Assembly: GCA_029207755.1 (NCBI GenBank)
Contig: JARCOQ010000007.1
Location: 41,249,656-41,313,655, forward strand
DNA length: 64,000 nucleotides
Direction: 5' to 3'
Origin: Chamaea fasciata
Lineage: Eukaryota; Chordata; Aves; Passeriformes; Sylviidae
Made by a program: the position numbers and the translations under genes. How positions within the stretch are numbered: position 1 is the stretch's first letter; each line of letters begins with the position of its first letter. This document shows positions 49,183 through 61,982 of this stretch, one piece after another. The notes beneath the pieces are model-generated. The model made no database searches, had not been told where the DNA came from, and worked only from the letters and a program-made list of their open reading frames with translations.

Positions 49183-50871
49183 CAAATGTTGGTCTCTGGC
49201 TGAGGGGGATCAAGGACTCTTCCTTCAGCAGAGTTCATTTTCTGTAACACTAATGGCTTTGTAACTGAAAAATGCTGTTGGTTGGATCCCAGAGAAGATT
49301 CTCAGGGTTTTAGCAGGTAGTGGGCTGCAGAGGTCCAAAGTGGTATGAGATAGAAAAAACAGGAAAAAGTGAACTTCACACCCCATCTGAGTCACAACCC
49401 CTCTTCTAGAAGAAATTCTGATGGTTGATGGACAGCCCTGATTTTGTACTCTTGTTGTGAAACATTAGCAGTGATTCACCATTGGCAGGTGAAGTGACGT
49501 GTTTGTGGCTGTGTGTAGTAACTATTGTATATGTATTATACAGATAGGTTTTTAAAAGCAAAGTTAAAAGTTTGGTCCTTATAAATTAGACAAGGGCAGA
49601 TTTCTAGCTGTGTTGACAGCCCTAATTCTGCTCATGGAAGCATGAGTGCTGTGACATGGTGTGGCCCAGCATCACATGGGATATCAAGGAGAAACAATGT
49701 TACACCGAAGCTCTTCCAAATTCTAGGCAGGCGCCTTATTGCATATCTCCCCCTGAAAAGAACCACCTTACTTTTCCATCCTGTACACTGAAAGATCCAG
49801 GGATTTTCTGTATTAAGCCATCAGTAATTGTTTCAGCACATGAGAATATACACATACCTTTACCAACTTTCATTTGGATGCAGCACATACCTCTCTATAT
49901 AATATGAGCATGTATGTGTAAATGTAATATTAAGACCAGCAAATCCATTGAAAACAAAACCACTATTCTGTATACATCTAAAATATTATTAAAAATACTG
50001 AATTAATAAATTCATGTTCTTGACAGATGAATTTAGGAACCATCAATTAAGCTTGGCATTCATTAGGTGGAGAGAAGTCCAATCAGATTTCACTGACTCA
50101 ACAAAGCCGCCTATAAATTGTGGGCTTTTTTGTTCTGACGTTTGATGAATTATTCTTCATAATCCACTGTCTACTGCGATAAATCTAATCTTTCAGTTTT
50201 TGCTGTCTTAATAATTCTCAGAGCAACACTGTGACATTTTGTTTTCGTAGAGGGGATAGAAAGGCTGGGACAATGGAAAAACCCCTCACTTGCTGTCTGG
50301 GAAGTATATTGCTCTACACCAAGGTAACATTTTTCTCACAGCTAGAACTCCAGTCTTGCAGACTTGCAGGGATCAGTGAGTCCTTGGCAGCCTGAGCCGT
50401 TTTGTGTATCTTGCTGAAAAGATGACCAGCCTAGGATGAGGTTCACATTCCTTAAACCAGGAAGGGCATTCACATTTCTGAGAGCAATAGCGTGCTAGTG
50501 TTGATAAAGTGAATTCTAAAAGTTCTGATGCCTTCTGTTGTTAGTGATCGTGCATCTCACTGCTCCCTAAGTTTGTCTTGAACAAACTGCTGACACATGG
50601 CCAACATTCATCACAGTGGCAGAGCAGAGCCACCACATCTCATGTAGAACGATGTTATATGGTGTTTGGGCTGGGGAGGGGCTCCATGACTTAGGCTTCT
50701 GCTCCAGACTAGCCTTTCTGGAGAGGGAAGAGAACTCAGTGAAGCAGGCAAGTTGAAACCAGGCAGTAATACTCCATCATTTGCTGCAGCACATGGATAT
50801 AAAAAGGTTGAGATTAAGAGGCAATATATTTCAAAAGAAATTAGCTAGCAAGACATGCACATTTAACTTTT

Positions 50872-50975
50872 ATGGTTTAGAGATTAAGATATCAGGCTGG
50901 AACTTGGGATATCTGGGTTAAATCCCAGCTCTGTCAAAGACTTCTCAGAACATGCTAGGCAGGTCATGTAAGGTA
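50872..50975 (+). mobile_element. Ancient tRNA-derived SINE, MIR-like
   Basis: GTTTAGAGATTAAG (A box region), GGTTAAATCC at 50916-50925 (B box, consensus GGTTCRANNCC) and the following CAGCTCTGTCA align well with the MIR/core-SINE head, where CTGGGTTCRAATCC continues CGGCTCTGCCA. The downstream GGCAGGTCATGTAAGG is compatible with the MIR core region. MIR-type copies in birds are very old. The assignment is by eye. Confidence 0.55.
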
Positions 50976-53900
50976 ATACTTTCAAAAAGGACTCAGGATT
51001 TGGGAGCTTAAATCCAATTGATTTCCAGTATCTTCCTAAGTGTTTAAGGACAGGATTCACAAAAACTACTGAGGCATCCTGATGCCCAACATTGTGGCAT
51101 CAGGTAGTAAGTGCTGCAGTCCTTGGGAAGAGCAGCTGTGCTTTGAGAAAGCAGTTCAGCATGTGAGGAAGGCTGACATCGGGGAACTCCTGGAAAGCAT
51201 GAGTTTGTGCAGGCCCCATGGTGGCTGTGCACGTCATACCATGGCACTCTAGGCTTAATGTGGTCTCTTGGTGCAACCTCAGCACTAATACATACTAGTA
51301 AGAGTCTAAGTTGATAGATCCTGTTAGAGCTTTTATGTCAGTTTCTTGAGGTGTGAATACTAATACCAACAATCATGTATATTTTGCATATTTAAAATCA
51401 AATGAGCTTCATTCTTTAGAATTAAACAGTCAGGGCTATGTTTCCAGCAAGTGAATTACAGTGCACATTCATTTGCTGGTGGAGCATGTGCCCAATGGGG
51501 ACCTGGCTGTGCAGAAGGAGCGAGGGAAACCACTGTGTGCAGGGACACCACTCACCTGTACGGCTGTAAACCTGCAGCTGGCTGTCCTGTTCCTTTGAAA
51601 GAGCAGCTCTAATGTTCCTTTTAAACCTTTATTAAACCTCTTGGGAAACTATGCTTGTTTCATCTCCTGCCAGGTTTACAGATGGTAACAGCGAGTTTGA
51701 TGAGGCCATTTGAGACCAGCTGTAGCCTGGAAAAAACTTGAGAGTTCCTTAAGTCAGGTGGGCTCTAAGACTGTCCCATACTTTTGCTTGCTAATTATTC
51801 ATCCTGGAAATTACAGGGTTTTTTAAGGGTGCTTGTGAGCACTAAGACCCTGAAGCCTGTTCCAAGAACTCCCTGCTTGCATTGTATGGGTGCAGCCACC
51901 TTCCCCTGGAAAGACCCCAGTCCCTGGCAGGCAGTTTGGGAACCAGGCTCACCTCTTCTCTGCTTCCATACTGCCTCTTGCTCACTTTTGCCTGTCTGGG
52001 ACACACAGCCTGCAGCAGAGGCATTAGCTACCTCCAGCTAGCTAAGAAAAGACAATTCCATAATGAACGAGGGTCATTTGCTAAGTGGGGGGTCCTGGAG
52101 CCCAGCCATAATTGTGCTTCTGCTTTATCTCAGCCTCACACCTGCTCATGTAATGGCTCAGTTGTGATCTGCCCCCTCCCCCTGTGCATGCTCTGCCCTT
52201 CTCCTCCTGGGGTATCCATCAATTCTCTGGCTCTGTTGCAGTCCCTCACCTTGCTGTCCTTGTCTGCTGCCTGTGAACATGCACAAATTTGCCCTGGAAT
52301 TGCAGAAGGGCCACTGGGCTGGCTCTACCAGACATGATTGCTGACCTGACTTCCATGTGCTAAGTAGCAAGTTTTTAAATGAAACTCTTCTATCCAAAAT
52401 AACTCCTAGACGCAGCTTTCTTCAATTACGTTTCTTTAGAAAACTTAGTCACACGATAATGAGGTATATATTATTCCTGCCAGAAGGAACATGTGCAGCT
52501 CTTTTTTTCCCCTGCATGCATTCAGTACTGGTGAAAAAGGCTGGATTGACAGTGTAGGCAATTAAGAGGTTTTGAAATCCAGAGCAGATGGAATTTTATC
52601 CAATTTATATATGATCTTACTATAAATGTACCTTGCTGGATTCAAGCCAATGAAACTCCCAATTCTGTGTTTTTAACCTTTGGGGGATGTTACCCAGCCT
52701 TAGGACAGTTAGACTAGTAACCACTTTGTAAAGGGTACATCTCTCTGATACAAGGATGTAGGGTACTGAGAGAGTTGAAAAAAGTCTCAGCTCGACCTCA
52801 TGTGTCAAGTTCTCTGTTTGCATTTTTTTCTTCCTTACAGCCCAGCAGGCTCTTGGCCACCTTAAATCTTTACCCTTAACAGATCCTCTCTTCAGGCAGT
52901 ACATACACTTCACATAAAGGTAAAAATCCCTGTGTCTTGAACACATTTTCTCTTGAGACACAAATGCCAATAGGTTTGAATTATGGACCTGCTGTAATTA
53001 AAAACCACATAACTAGTTGTTTTTAAATGCAGTTGTTTTACTTAATTGATTTTGCCGCCAGGACCCAAGAGAATTAATTAAATAAATAAAATGCACCTTC
53101 CTAGTGAATTACTAGAGGCAGCTGAGTCTGTGTTGGTATCTAATTACTGCAAATGCTCCAGTTTGTTGTTAGCAGTAGTTTTCTGTAGAAGGGGCTGGGA
53201 GAAAAGGAGTAGGGTGGTGTGGGAGGGGGCTCATTCCTTGGCAGCTGCAGGAGGGAACAGGCTGCTCCTTGTAGGATTTTTCTTCCTTTTCAGCAAAAAG
53301 AGTATTGGTTTAAAGCTTTGCATGAAGACTTTGCTTAGAAGGTCTTTATTCATATTTAATTGCTAGGTTGTTGCAGCTTCCATCTTTAATTACCTTTTAA
53401 AAAGCAGGTTATAAAAATGCACTGACATTCTTTCTTTTTTGTTACTGCATAAATTACAGGCTTCTCAACTGCTCACTTGAAATCAGTAGAACCCGTGAGA
53501 ACGGTAGGACAGGTTCCCTTTGCTGACTTCTGGAAACCTCAGAGCTTATGTTCACCTTGCCCTACAGAGCAGGACAAAAATCCTCATCTAGCATTACATG
53601 AACTATGCCTGAAGCCACATATCTGTGTTGGCCCTTCCTATGAGCTGACTGACTGTGTGGAGGGGCTTTGTCAGCTAGGCTGAAATCGCACTACCGTGGT
53701 TGTAGTGTTTGCAGAGCATGTACTGCCTGGTGCTGCCAAGAGGGTCTCTAGCAGGGTGCTGTGTTATGCAGGGCGGATGGGCCTTTACCCTCTCCCTTTG
53801 TCTCACCCATGTCTACTTTGGATTTTGCTTCCTGGCCCTCTCCCGGTAAATCTGTTTAATCTGCAACTTCCCTTGTAGTCTAGTCCTGAATTTCTCAGCC

Positions 53901-54588
53901 AGAGCTTCTAATAATTTCCTCTCCTGCTCGCCAAGTGCTTTGCTGTCCCTGAGTGGTGCTTTTTCTGAGTTGACAGCACTGGTTACTTTTACAGAAGGTG
54001 TGATGTACAAAGTCCATCACATTAAACGTATTTTTAGGCCAAGTTGTCAAGGTTAAAACAGCGATTTTTATCCCCCTGCCCTGAATGCAGCCCTTAACCA
54101 CTGCTCCCAGTCATGTGCTGGCTTTCACCAAGTAAGCTAGCTGCTGCTGCTGTAATGCACAGGAATACACATTGTCAGGTTTCAGGGTGATGGTGGGTGG
54201 TATTAAATATCTGCAAAAGAAATACGTGCAAAGGAACAGCTGTTGGCTTCTGCAGCCAGGATGCTGACCATAATCACTCCAAACCATTTTCAGGACAGCC
54301 TGAAGAAGTCTCTCACATACTACCTGGGCACTTCATGTCCAAGATGAAACGTGCTACTGGGACTCTGTCACAGGTTTTCATAAACAGAGTATCTCCAGGG
54401 CACTTGCACGTTTGGTAGGCTTCACTCAGAGGCCAAACAATGACAAGGCTAAAAAAGGGGAGAGAAGAAGGATGAAAGGGCTGAGTCTGCCCAGCTTTGG
54501 CACATGAACTCTCTGGCCTGTGGGCAGGGCTTTCCTGAGAATAACCTCTGTTACCCCAAGCTGATGCCTCTTTCTCTTCTCTTGGCAG

Positions 54589-54747
54589 ATAAAAGAGCTC
54601 TTTATAAGTTTTGAGGACACTCCCTTGGGAGCAGCATCACTAGCCCAGGTACACAAAGCAGTGCTGCAGGATGGGAGAACGGTGGCAGTGAAAATCCAGC
54701 ACCCCAAGGTCCAAGCTCAGAGCTCCAAGGATATTTTGCTCATGGAG
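54589..54747 (+). CDS. ADCK1: ADCK1 coding exon 4 (exon 5), residues 139-191, ATP-site lysine
   Basis: The CTTGGCAG acceptor and ATGGAG|GTAAAA donor enclose 53 codons in phase 0. The peptide IKELFISFEDTPLGAASLAQ, VHKAVLQDGRTVAVKIQHPK ends SSKDILLME. The alanine-rich loop (GAAS, residues 152-155) takes the place of the glycine-rich loop of ordinary kinases and is characteristic of UbiB proteins. K173 in AVKIQHP is the ATP-contacting lysine. All expected residues are intact. The donor GTAAAA is weaker than the others. Confidence 0.95.
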
Positions 54748-57700
54748 GTAAAACTACCTGTTGACTTCAACTTGCAGAAAAATTTCCATTGAAGCATATG
54801 GGGACCATATTCACCCATGGTGTGAGCATGTATAACAACACCAACCTGAGGCTGTGAAACCTCCACAGAGATCAATGCTGTCTTGCAGGATTAATACAGA
54901 AAATTGGTGAGGATTGCAGTGCTGGTGATTGTGTGGACGGAGAGACTGAACAAAAGGGTAAGAGGGAAGGAGGGCAGAAGGAGAAGACAGGTAAAGATAA
55001 ATGACATCAGAGTAAGTCCATATAATATTTAAGAAATAGAGAGTGAGTCCTGAAGTCTCTTTTCACCCTGTGTGCCCATTAACTGGTCTCAGTTCTCTTG
55101 TCGTCAGGGCTGTGTGGCCAAGGAAAATCATTGTCCATTATTTGCATGGTTTTTTCAATTAAATTCTAGTGTGGATTCAACAGTGGATGAGGTTACTGTG
55201 ATTCAGTTTTGTTTCTTCATCAGCTCCTTAATGCTGAACTGATTCATGGTAGAAACAAAAACACTGAAATATGCAGCAGGTTACCTAACAGGAGCACAAA
55301 TGAGGGATTCAGCTAGGAAAAAAGTTTCAACGCCTAGCTCCTGTTCCTCTTCTGAATGGTGGTTACCACTCCTATTTTCCAGTGCAGTGCTGTGGCTTTT
55401 CCCAAACTTCTAAGTCTAGCCATGGAAAGGAGGAAATGGAGAAAAACTGCAGCACTGTACTGCATTGCAACAGACAAAAATGCCAATGATATGGTATAGA
55501 ACAGGAAATGGACACAGGGCTGAGGTGGAGGAGATGGGAAGGATTAGGTCTGTAAGTGGCAGCACTAAAGCTTTGTGCTCTCCTTCTAAAGCATACCTAG
55601 ATATAGGTCTAGATATGTCTATGTATACAGTAAATACACATTATTGGCAGACAGGTAGGTCCATGGAAATAAAGAGGGGAAGCGTAAGCTGAGGAGTTCT
55701 GATGGGTGTTTGGAGGATATTGCTGATGCAGCAACACAGTTCTCCATCACAGAGGATCAGAAATCAAAGGTTCTGCCAGGAACCACTCAGAATACGACAT
55801 AACTAAAGCTTCTCTAGGCAGTTAAAATACCCTGCCTTGAGCAATCCTGGCTAGTCTGCATAGTAGCACAGCTGGTTCCAGCTGGGGCACATTAGTTTGC
55901 AGCTGAGTATTTAATTTGAACTCATACTGAAAGAAATTTTTGGGTTCCAAAGAGATGTCCCAATAAGATAGGATCTGTCTGTTTCAGTGCTGGTTTGAGA
56001 ACACAGAACTGTTTGAACTGGCTTTGGGTCCAGCTGTAGATTTGAATTTGATTCAGATTTTCTCCAGGGCTCACTGCAGTGGTCTGCCCAGTAAATTTGT
56101 TTCAGTGAGTCATCACGTGTGCAGCAGTTCTCAGGGGGCCTATGACATCCTTCACTCCCTCCCAAAACAAGGTGGCAGAAAAAGAGCAGTAAAGGATTAA
56201 GGATGAGCAGGTAATGAAAGAGTATGGGATCAAGGTAATAAGAGGATTCTGTGTGAATGAGCCAAAACCGGTATTTACCTTGGCACATTTGCCCTTCTAA
56301 TAGTGGATATCACAGAAACATACTTCCTCATGCCACATTGCTGTGATTGCTGATGATACTGGTAAGAGACGTTTAAACAAATTATTTTGGAATGATTCCT
56401 GTCTTTTCTGGTTTTAAACTATTCCTCCTGGAAAACTTGAAACTAAACCAGTTTATTTTCTTTTGGTAGTTTAGTACTGTCCTTGTACAGACAATGTAGT
56501 TTACCATCCACGTGTTGTATATACACAGGTATTGGGAAAGTAGCTCAGAAGGTGACATGTGCAGTTTTGTTTTTGAAAGGTCTCTCTTCTGGAGTCTTGG
56601 CTTACATGCATCATTGTATCCTTGTGTGGGACTGTTTTTGTGTAGACTGCGTAGAAAGCCGTATCACATGTGCTAGTGTTCTGGTCCTTTAAGAATCAAA
56701 CAGACATTGCAGCTAGGTAAAGAGGTTAATTTAAATATTGATAGAGATGGTCTTATTTAGGGACTGATGGGAAGGAATCTGAACAAGAAAAGGTAGCTGG
56801 AAAATTCCTAAATTCACTTGAGGTTTCATAGCATCGATGCTAACTCTTTAAAAATCAGTACAGCATCTGATAAACCCAGAGAGAGATACCTCACTGCTCT
56901 CTATGTATCAATAGTTATTTCAAGACAATATGTAAGATGTCAGAAAAGGGATAGGTGAAATACTTGTTAGGGTGTCCCTGCTGATGGTCAAGTTGGCAAA
57001 TGGATTGAAAAGAGCGTTTGAAGAAAGTGAAAAAATGCATGAATTTTCTCATGTCAGGCACCAATGAAATAATCTTCAAGACCCTATGAAGTTTATGTTC
57101 ATGTTCATGAAGATCGCTGGTTACATTTCATTTGGGTGACATAAATTTGAAAGGATTTATGCCTGTAGATATAACAGTAAAAAATACAATTCAATCGTGT
57201 CTGGAACCTGGTGATTACATTTTTAAAGGAACATTGAGTTTGCAACTGACATTTAGATAAGAGAAGTTGAGATGGGGTGGAGAACAAATGTTGTCACACA
57301 ACTGAACAGGAGCAGTGATGGTTCATAAATTTATTTTTGTCATACATTTCAATGATAGCGGCTTCCTGTGTGTACTTTAAATGTTCCTCCTGCAGTGCAG
57401 GAGTCCCCACCTCGGTGGTGGAGATCGGGAAAGGAAACTGTGCAGTAACACACATTTAAAAGCCCATTTCTGTTTCCAGATAATTGTGCAGAACAGGTGA
57501 AATAAAGACAGCAAGTACATTCTGTTTTTATGGGTTTTTTACTTATTTTATGACTCAGTTAGTTAAAAACAGCCAAACAAATTAATTTCCTTAAGGTGTG
57601 GTCCAAATTGTGAGCTTATGGAAATTTGCGGCTCTGGTGGAGAAACTGTCCCTTTGTTTGAATAGAAAGTGTACTTGGCTACTGTGCAGCTTTGATTATG

Positions 57701-58481
57701 CTATCCAATTGTTGAATGTTGATTCACTCACCCCTTAAATGTTGCTTCAATCAAATATTTCAATGAACCTTTTGGCTGGGCTTTTCAAGGTGCTGTGTCA
57801 CTGTATATCTATTCCCTTTAAGAAGAGTAGCATTCCATGTGGTGGATATATGATACTTGGCAAATACCTCCTCAGCCATATAAGGAAGGCTTTGCCTGAT
57901 GCTGAAGAGGAACTTGCCCTCTGATCCCCACCAGAAGTGGTATTTGAAGATCTGTAGCCTACTAACCGTATCCAAACTCCACTGTTTTCTTTGAACTGCC
58001 CAGAGGATTTTCTGTCCTCAGCAGTGGAAGAAGTAACATAGAGGTGACAAGTCTTACTTTGGATCTTCCTCATCTACATTGTCTGAAAGCTCTTCAAATG
58101 AAGCCAAAGAATGACTTGCAGAATTATAGGACTCAGAAGATAATTGCTCCAGGGCAACACCCTTGGTGAGATCTGGCCACGTGGTCTCTTCTCCAGCGCT
58201 TTGTTCTCTTACTTCTAGGCAGCAACCAGCTGGCCTCCCTTTGATGTGTGTGCCATCATTTAACTCCTAGATGTGCCTTCCTCTGTGGAAGTAGAGGCCA
58301 GAAATTGTGGTACATGACCCATGCATGACACTGTGTTGTGTTGTGATACTACAGGAACCCTAAAAGTACTTGTTTTTTTTATCTGTGAGTTATATGGAAT
58401 AATCCTATCAAAACAGCACTGTGTGTAGCTGTGCGGCTTTGGAGCCAGGATGCAACTGATTGTCTGTTTCCTTGTTCTCAG
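54748..58481 (+). other. ADCK1: ADCK1 intron 5
   Basis: About 3.7 kb between canonical borders. I recognise no mobile element or coding segment in it. Open frames are short and lack any known similarity. Confidence 0.7.
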
Positions 58482-58640
58482 GTTCTCCTCTTGGTTGTGA
58501 AGCAGATTTTTCCAGATTTTGAGTTCATGTGGCTGGTGGAAGAAGCTAAGAAGAATCTGCCCTTAGAGCTGGATTTCCTCAATGAAGGCAGAAATGCTGA
58601 GAAGGTTGCTCATATGCTCAAAAACTTTGACTTCCTGAAG
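58482..58640 (+). CDS. ADCK1: ADCK1 coding exon 5 (exon 6), residues 192-244
   Basis: The TTGTTCTCAG acceptor and CTGAAG|GTGAGG donor enclose 53 codons in phase 0. The peptide VLLLVVKQIFPDFEFMWLVE, then EAKKNLPLELDFLNEGRNAE and NFDFLK, matches ADCK1. E220 in LPLELDFLNEG aligns with the conserved glutamate of the UbiB helix (LALECDYQREA in ADCK3) that pairs with the ATP-site lysine. The exon has the same length, 159 bases, as the preceding one. Confidence 0.95.
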
Positions 58641-61600
58641 GTGAGGACACACATATTTCTGTGTACGTGCATTAGTAGTATCCCTTACTGCGTCTTATGC
58701 CCCTCTTCACCAAGGGGAGGAACCATAAGGAGGGAGAATGGAGTTCAGCCCCTCTATGTTGTTCATCCTAGACAACTCTGCTGATATAGACCAGAAAATG
58801 CTCTGAGACGTGCTTTCTTCTTGTTTGTTTCCTACTGAATGCACTCTATTAGGTCAGGAGTGGTGGCTTGCGACCAGCAGTCTTTGGAGCCTCCTGCCTT
58901 TGGAGCCTGCAGCCTTTGGAGCCTACTCATTTTCCCAAGTTTTTTTTCTGAACTTCATTTTTCTTTTCTTTCTGAACTTGTTCAGAGACTGTGGATTTGC
59001 CATTCTTTGCTGAGCGATCTGATGTGCCTTTTCTTGGGCTCTCTCAACTGAGGGGAAGAAATGGACATAGAACAGAAAAGCTAGACTGACACTGATGATG
59101 TCAAGTAGTATTGAGGACACCTTGTATCTCAGGAAAAAGCATATTCACATGAGTCCTTCCTACTGCAAAAGACCACATTCTCATTCTAGAATTGGATATT
59201 TATCCTTCATACACATCTAAGGCTAATGCATTCATGTTACCTTCATAGAGAAACCTAATTGCACCCATGTGTGGTCTTCCCCACTGATACTTTACCCCCA
59301 GGTCCCCTGCCACACACTTAGGTCACTGACAAATGTCTCAAGTACAACCAGACATGTACACATCTTTTTCTTGGAAACACATAAGGTCACAGCTTCAAAG
59401 TCACCCATTCAGAAATCTTTTGCTGCCATGCAAGAGACATGAGCCTCCAGTGTGTGCTTTCTGGAAGCACAGTATGTGTGTTTCCAGACTGGGCACACAC
59501 TGATGTGACTGTGCCCATGGCACATACAAAAAGGCAGCGAAAAATGCATCCTGCTGTGGACCCTCCTGCATACACAGTTCCAAATGAGCTGGTCAGCTCC
59601 TGTTTATGCAGAAGTCCCAAGACAGAAGTGACAGAGGTCTGAAATAAGGAGGAGTTTTTGTTAGGCTTCACAGGCTGGTATATCCATTTTTCCTTGCTTC
59701 TTCCATGTAAGGGCTATAATTCCATGTTGCCTAATGCTAGCTTTGGAATCTTTTTGGAGCCCAGTGGTAGCAGTGGCCTTCCCACAGGCACAGATAGCTA
59801 AGAGCCACCACATGGAAGGCCAGAGGCCAGTGGTTTTGCTGAGTGGATGCTTATCAGAAGTGATGCACCTTAGACCGTGTATCCATTGCAGCGGCAAGTA
59901 GCATACTGTGAAGTAAATCCCCATGGAGATGGCAAATCAGCTCCTTGCTAGGGTAAGGAGCTATCATGATACCAGTATGGGTAACAATAACAAATGACTT
60001 GAGATGGCTAAATAATGGATCCTCCTATCTGACCTGCCAATTCAGAGACGTGTTCATCACCTAAAAGCAACAGAAGAATTGGCCTCCTGTATCATAAATT
60101 TTCCCAAACATGCTAGAAAGCTGTGAAGCAGATTTTGTGCTGTGAACCTGTTTGAGCTTTTAAAGCCAGAGATAAATTATTTCCACACACAAGCATTAGA
60201 GCCAAACATCTGTGAGTAATTAAGAAAATCACTGAAGAATTTGGCTGTGATTGAGAGAGGCATCTTCGACAGCATGAATAGTGCTTTACAAGCCCACTGA
60301 CTTGCCCGTGTAAATCCTGAGACAAGAATGAGTGTCATCAGAAGTGATCTAAAGGATCAGTGAGCTAGATGGGATGGGGAACTGTTAGTTTTGGAGTTTG
60401 GAGGCTTTCTCAGCAATCTAACTGCAAAGAATTCAGGTAAGCTGGGAAGGCTGTGAGTGTCTGAATCCCCCTTGCTGTTAGTGGATCTATGACATCAAAG
60501 TCTAAGCAGTGTTCGCGTGCAAAGTGTACTAGGAGTGTTGAATGATGGGACTGAGAGATGTTGAAATTGCTCAGCAAAGGAGCCTTTGATCTAAAGTGGC
60601 ACACACGTGGGGGCATAGAAGTGCTCTCTCTGGGACAGGAAAAGGAGGGAAGCAGATAGTTTGTAAGGGACTGGGATATTGTCAATAGTTAAAAGCAACA
60701 AATGCTGCTTGTTCAGGAGCTATGATGAGCTCCAGTGGCCTGGCTGGTCATCCCCAGGTTTTGGTCAGTTGATGGACAACACCTCTTACTGCTTTGTGTC
60801 CTGCCCCAAGGTGCTGGTCCTGAGTCCATGGCCGAATCAGAAGGGTGAGGAGAGGTGACTGCACAGCTGGCTTACTATTTGCATGATCCAAAATTATTAT
60901 CTCTTTATTGGGGCACAGTAATGAGAGCGGGCAGAGTTCCCTTACGTCTTTGCTAAAATGTACATGTGTGGTTTCACCTACGTGCAAAAGCAGATTTGGG
61001 CAGATTGAGGGTTTGGTCAGCACAGTAGCATAAGGAATTTTGAAGGGGAATTCAGCAAAATGGCTCTTGACAATAGGGACTTCAGCATGAGAGGAATTTT
61101 TCTGGGGATGGAGGCTGGAAAATGGGGAGCCAGCCTGAGCCTTTTGTCACTGCCTCCCTGGATGATACCAGACCTCTTCTCTGGTACCTCACTCAGCTTG
61201 ATTACCATAGCTTGAATGAAAAGTGCTTTGACATTTTATGCTCGTTACTGTGTTGTTGGCAATAAGATAGTTAAGGTTCTCAGGGTTTCTGTGACAAGTC
61301 CCTTATTTGTGACACTTGATTTTTCTCCCAGTTCAATTGTAGATGGCCTAAGTATGCAGGGTTTGTCAGCTCAAAGGCGTTCGTGTTCCAAGGGGCACTG
61401 CAGAGATACAATTTATGACGATGGCTTGTAATTTTTAAAGCTGCATAAGTGGACTCTGTGCATAGCAAACAATGCAGTTCCTGTCTAAAGGAGCTGAGTG
61501 GATGATTCAGAAACTTGTGACAGGTACTAGTTAAACAGCCCAACTAGAGGAGCTGCAGAGCAGGTAGGAAAGGTATCTCAGACATCACTAGGAATGGGAG

Positions 61601-61865
61601 GTGGTCAGAATCCTGTAGAGCATGGTCAGAAATGTTGCATGAGATCAGATCCTACTGTAGTTGAATTAGTGTATTATCCTTGTTCACATTGTTGCTGTCC
61701 TGTGGAAGAGGCTGATAGATGGATTTACCTCCCTTGTGCTCATCAAAAAAGCCAAGTCCTCACTTCAGTTGCTTCCGTTTTTACTCCTTTTCTGGGATTT
61801 GTGAGATATATTCTCCTTCCTTTCCCAAGCTGTTGCCTGACCTTCCCCATCTGTTTCTGTTTCAG
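58641..61865 (+). other. ADCK1: ADCK1 intron 6
   Basis: Canonical ends with a GTGAGG donor and TTTCAG acceptor. It contains a short 16-bp tandem repeat at 58882-58924. I recognise nothing else. Confidence 0.7.
58882..58924. repeat. Short tandem repeat, 16-bp period, 2.7 copies
   Basis: The word CTTTGGAGCCT recurs at 58882, 58898 and 58914 with five-base linkers. Confidence 0.85.
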
Positions 61866-61982
61866 GTCCCCAGGATCTACTGGGATCTCTCAACAAGGCG
61901 TGTCCTTCTCATGGAGTTTATGGAAGGGGGACAAGTGAATGACAGGGCCTATATGGAGAGGAATGGCATCAACGTCAATGAG
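61866..61982 (+). CDS. ADCK1: ADCK1 coding exon 6 (exon 7), residues 245-283
   Basis: The TTTCTGTTTCAG acceptor and AATGAG|GTATTT donor enclose 39 codons in phase 0. The peptide VPRIYWDLSTRRVLLMEFME, GGQVNDRAYMERNGINVNE matches ADCK1. VLLMEF at residues 257-262 corresponds to the kinase hinge. The next expected exon, encoding the HCDPHPGN catalytic loop, was looked for in 61983-64000 and not found, so the gene runs out of the window after this exon. The GTATTT donor is relatively weak. Confidence 0.95.

Larger units (their letters stand above)
32489..54588 (+). other. ADCK1: ADCK1 intron 4 (22.1 kb)
   Basis: Canonical ends. Recognised contents are the second solo LTR (36090-36392), two LTR-like segments (37900-38452 and 38490-38840), two + strand CR1 tails (44780-45216 and 45945-46152), pentanucleotide and TGAG microsatellites (48121-48175 and 49159-49182), an ancient MIR-like SINE (50872-50975), ATTA-dense stretches, and an unidentified minus-strand open frame at 53813-54010. 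I found no further ADCK1 exon in it. Confidence 0.7.
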
